Shown: piece by piece, positions 57,918 through 64,000 of the stretch
How positions within the stretch are numbered: the stretch's first letter is position 1
Layout of the letters: each line of letters starts with the position of its first letter
Assembly (NCBI GenBank): GCA_031841125.1
Contig: CM063112.1
Span: forward strand, 19,184,603 to 19,248,602
Origin: Acanthococcus lagerstroemiae
Taxonomy: Eukaryota > Arthropoda > Insecta > Hemiptera > Eriococcidae
Direction of reading: 5' to 3'
DNA: 64,000 nt
The notes under the pieces: model-generated
The model's database searches: none
Told to the model about the DNA's origin: nothing
Seen by the model: only the letters and a program-made list of their open reading frames with translations
Translations under genes and position numbers: made by a program

Positions 57918-58151
57918 CAGGGGCGCTACTAGAACTTTTTTTTGGTGAGGGCTAGAATTTAGAAAAAAAATTGAAGAGGGGTAAAAGCTTTATTTGGTAC
58001 CTATCTGATTTTGTACCTACCTATCGTCATGAGCTGTGAATTTGTACGAACCTATAAAGCAACCTAACCGCATCATTGCATCAATTTATTTTGTTTCAAA
58101 ATTGATTTTTGTGGTTTTGGCTCCCTAGCCTTCTCCTTGCTTGCGCCCTTG
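57918..58151. mobile_element. hAT-like MITE M7 in intron
   Basis: CAGGGGCGCTACTAG at the left and CTTGCTTGCGCCCTTG at the right are imperfect inverted ends. The flanks ACTTGAAA (57910-57917) and ATTTGAAT (58152-58159) match at 6 of 8 bases. At 234 bp it fills most of the 328-bp intron. Confidence 0.65.
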
Positions 58152-58226
58152 ATTTGAATTCAGTATGTTACTAGTTAAAGAAATGGAAAAAATATGGAAC
58201 TGATAACCCCATTTTCTTACCAACAG

Positions 58227-61200
58227 GTCACCACTGCCAACCGGGACGATTATCCGGAGCGCTGGGTCGTGAAACCCGAGAAACCCAAGAAGCACGTGGA
58301 CAACCTCCAAATCACCGGAGAATTCTACTCTTCAACCAGCTCCAAAGAAGACTACATTGGTCACTACGATGTGACTACCACAGATGTGATCACACGCAGA
58401 CAAGATAACCTCACCACCGAAGGCACCATGATCCTCGAGACTTCCGCAATGACCGACTTTACCGAGAAGACGCCAGAACGGGTCAAGCCAAAGCGCCGAC
58501 GCACGTGGACCAAACAAGATGGCGAACAATTTTTCGAAACGACCACCTCTGAGGAATTCAAAGCTCACACGACTGAGCGGGTGACCAAAGTAATCCAAGA
58601 AGACAATTTGCATGTGAGTACAAGCAAGTTCGACGCCATTACGACGGCCCAAGAGCTGCACCAGATCACGGACACGCAGCAACCGCGCGACAAACCTTTC
58701 AAGCCAGTCGACAATCTCAAGCCAGAGGGTGAATTCGAAAAGCCTAAGAAAGTGAAGTACGTACCGACGGATCGCCCAAAAGCCATAAAACCCAGCGACA
58801 ATCTAAAACCTGAAGGCGAGTTCCAAGTACCCGAGAAAGTCGAGTTCAAACCAGCTGAAAGACGGAAGCAGGTGAAACCAAGCGACAATTTGCGCCCTGA
58901 AGGCGATTTTGATAGACCAGAGGTCTGCGAGTTTGTTCCAGCTGAGCGGCCAAAACCGGTCAAGCCAACTGATAACCTCAAACCAGAAGGAGAATTCCAG
59001 ACACCAAAGAAATCCGAATTCGTTCCCGCCGAACGTCCAAAACAAATCAAGCCCAGTGACAACCTCCGACCCGAAGGCGAGTTCGAGAAACAAGAGAAAC
59101 ACGAGTTCGTGCCGGCTGAACGACCCAAGCAAGTTAAACCCGCCGACAATCTCCGACCAGAAGGTGATTTCGACCGACCAAAGCCAAGTGAATTCGTTCC
59201 GGCCCAACGGCCGAAGAAAATTAAGCCCAGTGATAACCTCAAGCCAGAAGGCGACTTTGATAGACCAGAGGTCTGCGAGTTTGTTCCAGCTGAGCGGCCA
59301 AAACCGGTCAAGCCAAATGATAACCTCAAACCAGAAGGAGAATTCCAGACTCCAAAGAAATCGGAATTCGTTCCTGCCGAACGTCCAAAGCAAATCAAGC
59401 CCAGTGACAACCTCCGACCCGAAGGTGAGTTTGAGAAACAAGAGAAACACGAGTTCGTGCCGGCCGAACGACCCAAGCAAGTGAAACCCGCCGACAATCT
59501 CCGACCAGAAGGCGATTTTGACCGACCAAAGCCGAGTGAATTTGTTCCAGCCAAACGGCCGAAGCAAATTAAGCCCAGTGATAATCTCAAGCCGGAAGGC
59601 GACTTCGATAGACCAGAGATCTGCGAATTTGTTCCAGCAGAAAGGCCGAAACCAGTTAAGCCAACTGATAATCTCAAACCTGAGGGAGAGTTCGAGAAAC
59701 AATTCAAATCCGAATTTGTTCCAGCTGAACGTCCAAAACAAATCAGGCCCACCGATAATCTCCGTCCCGAGGGTGATTTTGAGAGACCCAAGGTCTGCGA
59801 GTTTGTGTCGGCAGAAAGACCAAAGCAGGTCAAGCCCACTGACAATCTCAAACCAGAGGGAGAGTTCCATAAGCCAAAGAAAACTGAATTCGTTCCCGCC
59901 GAGCGTCCAAAACAGGTCAAGCCCACTGATAATCTCCGTCCCGAGGGCGATTTCGAGAGACCTGAGGTTTGCCAATTCGTGCCGGCTGAAAGGCCAAAAC
60001 CTGTCAAACCCACTGACAACCTGAAACCAGAAGGAGAGTTCCAGAAGCCGGCAGAACACACATTTGTTCCGGCAGAGCGGCCAAAACCCGTTAAGCCTTC
60101 TGATAACCTACGCCCAGAGGGCGACTTTGTTCAGCGTGAAGAGACTGAATACATTGTAGCTGAACGTCCCACCCAGATACGGCCAGTCGATAATCTCAGA
60201 ACCGAAGGCGAGTTCGCCCAGCGAGAGGTCACCGAGTTCATCATGACCGAAAGATCACAATTAATCAAACAAGTCGACAATTTGCATGTCGAGGGTGAGT
60301 TCGTCCAGCGCCAGACCCAAGAATTCATCTCGGCCGAAAGACCAAAGCCAGTCAGACCAGTCGACAACCTCAAACCAGAAGGAGAATTCACCAAGGTCGA
60401 GATCAGCGAGTACATTCCATCTGAGAGGCCGTCGCTAATCAAACCAACTGACAACCTCAAACCAGAGGGCAAGTTCGAGCGGCCAGAAGTAACCGAATTT
60501 GTACCGGCCGAACGACCCAAACCAGTCAAACCTTCCGACAACCTCCGACCTGAAGGCAAGTTTGAAACTCCCAAGAAAAGTGAGTTTGTTCCGGCCGAAC
60601 GACCTAAACAAGTGAAGCCAAGCGATAACTTAAAACCAGAAGGCGAGTTCGAGAGACCACAAATATGCGAATTCGTACCGGCAGAACGACCCAAGCCGGT
60701 TAAGCCCACCGACAACCTGAAACCAGAGGGTGAATTCGAGACACCGGAGAAGGTTGCGTTCAAGCCGGCTGAAAGACCAAAACAGGTAAAACCTTCTGAC
60801 AACCTCCGTCCTGAGGGCAATTTCGAAAGACCCCACAAAACTGAATTCAAACCCGCCGAAAAACGAACCCAAGTCAAACCCTCAGACAACCTCAAACCAG
60901 AAGGTGAGTTTGAGCGACCTCTTGTCTGCGAATTCGTGCCGGCAGATCGTCCAAAACCGGTAAAGCCAACTGACAATTTGAAAACAGAAGGCGATTTCGA
61001 AAAACCTGTGAAAGTTGAGTTCAAGCCAGCCGAGAAACGAACTCAAGTCAGACCCACTGACAACCTCAAGCCGGAGGGCGAGTTCGAGCGACCTCATGTC
61101 TGCGAATTCGTTCCCTCTGAACGTCCAAAACCAGTCAAACCCACTGACAATCTCAAGCCAGAGGGTGAATTCGAGAAACCCAAGAAAACAGAGTTTAAAC

Positions 61201-64000
61201 CCGCCGAAAGGCCGAAACAAATAAAACCCGCCGACAATCTACGCCCCGAAGGAGCATTCGAGAAGCCGCAGAAACCGGAGTTCGTTCCAGCAGAGCGGCC
61301 TAAGCTGGTGAAACCATCAGACAACCTAAAACCGGAAGGCGAATTTGACCGCCCAGTTTGCCAAGAGTTTATACCCGCAGAACGTGTGACAGTTGTCAGA
61401 CACGAAGACAACCTACGAACGGAAGGCGATTTCACGGGACGTACTGTAGTCGAGTATATCCCAGCTGAGAAGCCAGTTGTAAGGAAACCGAAAGACAACC
61501 TCAAGCCCGAGGGTGCCTTCGAGACCCCCGAGAAACCCAAATTTGTTCCCGCCGAGCGAGTCACCGTTGTCAAGCACGCCGACAATCTAAAAACTGAAGG
61601 CGAGTTTGTGCAACGAGTTACCGCCGAATTCATCAGGGCCGAGGTTCCCAAACCGGTCAAACCAGAAGACAACCTAAAACCAGAAGGCACGTTCGAACGG
61701 CCAAAGGAAACCAAATTTGTGCCAGCCGAACGACCCAAACCAGTCAGGCCTTGCGATAACCTAAAACCAGAAGGAGAGTTTGAAAAACCACAGAAACCGG
61801 AGTTTATTCCTTCAGAACGGCCGCAGCAGATAAAGCCAAGTGATAATCTCAGACCAGAAGGTGACTTCCAAAAACCGGAGAAACACAAATTTGTGCCCGC
61901 TGAACGGCGCACACAAGTGAAGCCCTCCGACAACCTCAAACCCGAAGGCGGGTTTGACCGGCCCGAAGTCTGCGAGTTCGTTCCTGCCGAACGACCCAAG
62001 CCAGTAAAACCAACTGACAACCTCAAGCCTGAAGGTGAATTTGAAAAACCAAAGAAATCCGAATTTGTGCCCGCTGAACGACCAAAGCAAATCAAACCTA
62101 GCGACAACCTGAAACCTGAAGGTGACTTTGAAAAACCGAAGAAATCTGAATTTGTACCAGCCGAACGTCCAAAGCAAATCAAACCTAGCGACAATCTGAA
62201 ACCCGAAGGTGAATTCGAGAAGACAAAGAAACCCGAATTTGTTCCGGCCGAACGTCCAAAGCAAATCAAACCTTGCGATAACTTAAAACCAGAGGGAGAG
62301 TTTGACAAACCAAAAAAATCCGAATTCGTTCCCGCAGAACGACCAAAGCAAATCAAACCTTGCGACAACCTCAAACCTGAGGGAGAGTTCGAAAAAACAA
62401 AGAAACCCGAATTTGTACCCGCAGAACGACCCACACAAATCAAACCATCCGACAACCTCAAACCTGAAGGCGACTTCCAACGGCCGAAACCAACCAAATT
62501 CGTCCCCGCCGAGCGACCCAAACAGGTCAAGCCTTCTGACAATCTGAAACCAGAAGGCGATTTCCAAACACCCAAGAAGCCCGGCTTTGTTCCCGCCGAA
62601 CGGCCGAAGCCGATCAAACCCGACGACAACCTCCGACCTGAAGGCGAGTTCCAGCGACACAAACCCAGCGACTTTGTACCAGCTGAACGTCCCAAACCGA
62701 TTAAACCTACCGACAACCTCAAACCAGAAGGCGATTTCCAAACGCCCAAGAAGCCCGGCTTTGTTCCTGCAGAACGGCCGAAACAAGTCAAACCCAGCGA
62801 CAACCTAAAACCGGAAGGCGACTTTGAGAAGCCCAAGAAATCCGGCTTTGTGCCGGCCGAGCGACCTAAACAAGTGAAACCCGTCGACAATCTCAAACCA
62901 GAAGGCGATTTCGACCGTCCCAAGTCCACAAAATTCGTACCAGCTGAACGCCCCAAACAAATCAAGCCCACCGACAACCTGAAAACCGAAGGTGAATTCC
63001 ACAAGACCACCAAAACCGAGTTTGTTGCCGTTGAACGACCCAAACCAATCAAGCCCACTGATAACCTAAAACCAGAAGGCGAGATGGTCAAACCAGTTCC
63101 AAAAGAGCACGTGACCGCCGAACGACGCACCATTATCAAGCACTCTGACAACCTACGTATGGAGGGCGAGTTCACCAAACGCACCAAGGTGGACACGGTG
63201 GTGGCCGTACCTGACAAACCTAAACCGATTAAACCGACCGACAATCTCCGCATTGAGGGCGAATTCACCAAACGAACCACTGTTCAAACCGCGTCGGTTG
63301 TTGAAAAATCCAAACCAGTCAAACCGGTTGACAATCTGCGCGTTGAAGGAGAGTTCCACAAACGGGAAGTGGTTGTGCAGAAAACGCATGCCGAACGCCG
63401 CACCGCCATCAGGCATACAGACAACCTGAAGGTCGAGGGCACATTTGAATCGCGTACCCGAGACGAGGTTGCTCCAGTCGTTGAGCGCGCTCCAGCCGTG
63501 AAGCCGAAAGACAATCTGCGCGTCGAAGGCGAGTTCGTCAAACGCCAGGTCATTGAGAACGTGCACGTGCACACTGAACGCGCTCAAGTGGTGAAGCACC
63601 AAGACAACTTGAAAGTCGAGGGCCAGTTCGAAGGCCGTCGAAAGGCCGAGTACATGTTCATCTCGGCCGAGCGTACGCCCCCGAAGAAGCCGCAGAGTAC
63701 CCTGAAGCCAGAGGGGCCGATGATGATCGAGCCCAAAAAAGACGTGGTGCCGCTGTTCGAACGAGCGCCGGCGATAAGGCCCAAGGACAACCTGCGCATG
63801 GAGGGCGAGTTCGTCAAACGCACTGTCCAAACGGTGGGCACAACCGAGCGGACGCAGATCATCAAGCAGCAAGACAATCTGCATGTGTTCGGCAAAACCG
63901 AAGCCAAAGTTGTGAAGGAGGAATCGACCAGGGCACAGGAAGTGCGAAACGCCAACGTCACCAACGAGAATCGGTACAACACGATCACGCTGAGGGACCA
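58227..64000 (+). CDS. Repeat-protein gene, giant exon with about 60 repeats (runs off the window)
   Basis: It opens after TTTTCTTACCAACAG in phase 0 and stays open for 5,774 bases (1,924 codons) to the window edge. The first 160 residues are diverged (VTTANRDDYPERWVVKPEKP, three irregular DNL units with Thr-rich inserts). From about 58710 a regular array of roughly 60 units of 29 residues follows: DNLKPEGEFEKPKKVKYVP, with the usual second half EFVPAERPKQIKPS. Units near 58905, 59253 and 59601 form a four-unit (348-bp) higher-order repeat. A lone Cys recurs as VCEFVPAERPKPVKP in a subset of units. After 63100 units become less Pro-rich and more Val/Arg/His-rich, ending with EESTRAQEVRNANV and NRYNTITLRD. 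No known domain, membrane segment or catalytic motif is seen. The PEVK-like composition suggests an elastic or scaffold filament. This is inference, and the family is not identified. Confidence 0.95.

Noticed and set aside
61094..63280. 728-codon minus-strand frame, and similar frames at 58565-60061, 60131-61024 and 56249-57373
   Set aside because: It is the exact antisense of the 87-bp repeat. The sense frame splices in phase and carries the conserved unit, whereas the antisense frame is a codon-usage shadow.
1..64000. CRISPR array, rRNA or bacterial operon structure
   Set aside because: No regular direct repeats with unique spacers, no rRNA-like sequence and no tightly packed co-directional genes were seen. 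The tandem arrays have no spacer architecture.

Overview
This is a eukaryotic, animal-type window, most likely from an arthropod and plausibly an insect. Nearly all of it is AT-rich non-coding DNA packed with degenerate repeats, small non-autonomous DNA transposons (many with 8-bp target duplications typical of hAT), a mariner fold-back element, tRNA-derived SINEs and decayed LINE pieces. There are GT/AG introns, no operons and no bacterial-type gene density. I cannot name the species. || The only gene I support strongly lies at the right end on the + strand, at 51158-51289, 56177-57273, 57693-57898 and 58227-64000. Four exons join in frame across canonical splice sites with phases 2, 1 and 0. 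They encode more than 2,400 residues, and the gene is open at both ends of the model. The protein is a very long array of a 29-residue (87-bp) unit built around DNL-[K/R]-P-E-G-[E/D]-F, a variable linker, then VPAERPK and KP-[S/T]. About 12 units lie in the second exon and about 60 in the last. It is rich in Pro, Glu, Lys and Val and looks like an extended, disordered, spring-like or scaffold polypeptide. I do not recognise its function. || Layout. 0-3 kb: degenerate repeats, an inverted repeat and a dead reverse transcriptase fragment. 3-10 kb: two dispersed transposon-like families, one interrupted by a MITE with a provable empty site, and a near-perfect hairpin. 11-16.6 kb: a four-copy hAT-like MITE family, a 1.1-kb palindrome and an element built from GTTACCC/GGGTAAC. 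18.9-20.5 kb: a LINE fragment and a mariner fold-back. 22-25 kb: three more DNA elements. 27-32 kb: several short tandem arrays and one candidate signal-peptide exon (29622-29741). 34-43 kb: SINEs, a second hairpin, patches of degenerate simple sequence and a 1.3-kb AT-rich tract. 44-51 kb: further MITEs and repeats. 51-64 kb: the repeat-protein gene, whose introns carry MITEs and a 120-bp tandem array. || A recurring theme is degenerate motif patches (AGTCTT, GATTC, TGTCAAT, TTTGATAA, CTCCGGCTTC) hundreds of bases long that are neither clean satellites nor recognisable transposons. Stretches described as empty are those where I saw neither coding signal nor clear repeat structure. Distant exons of large genes could be hidden there.
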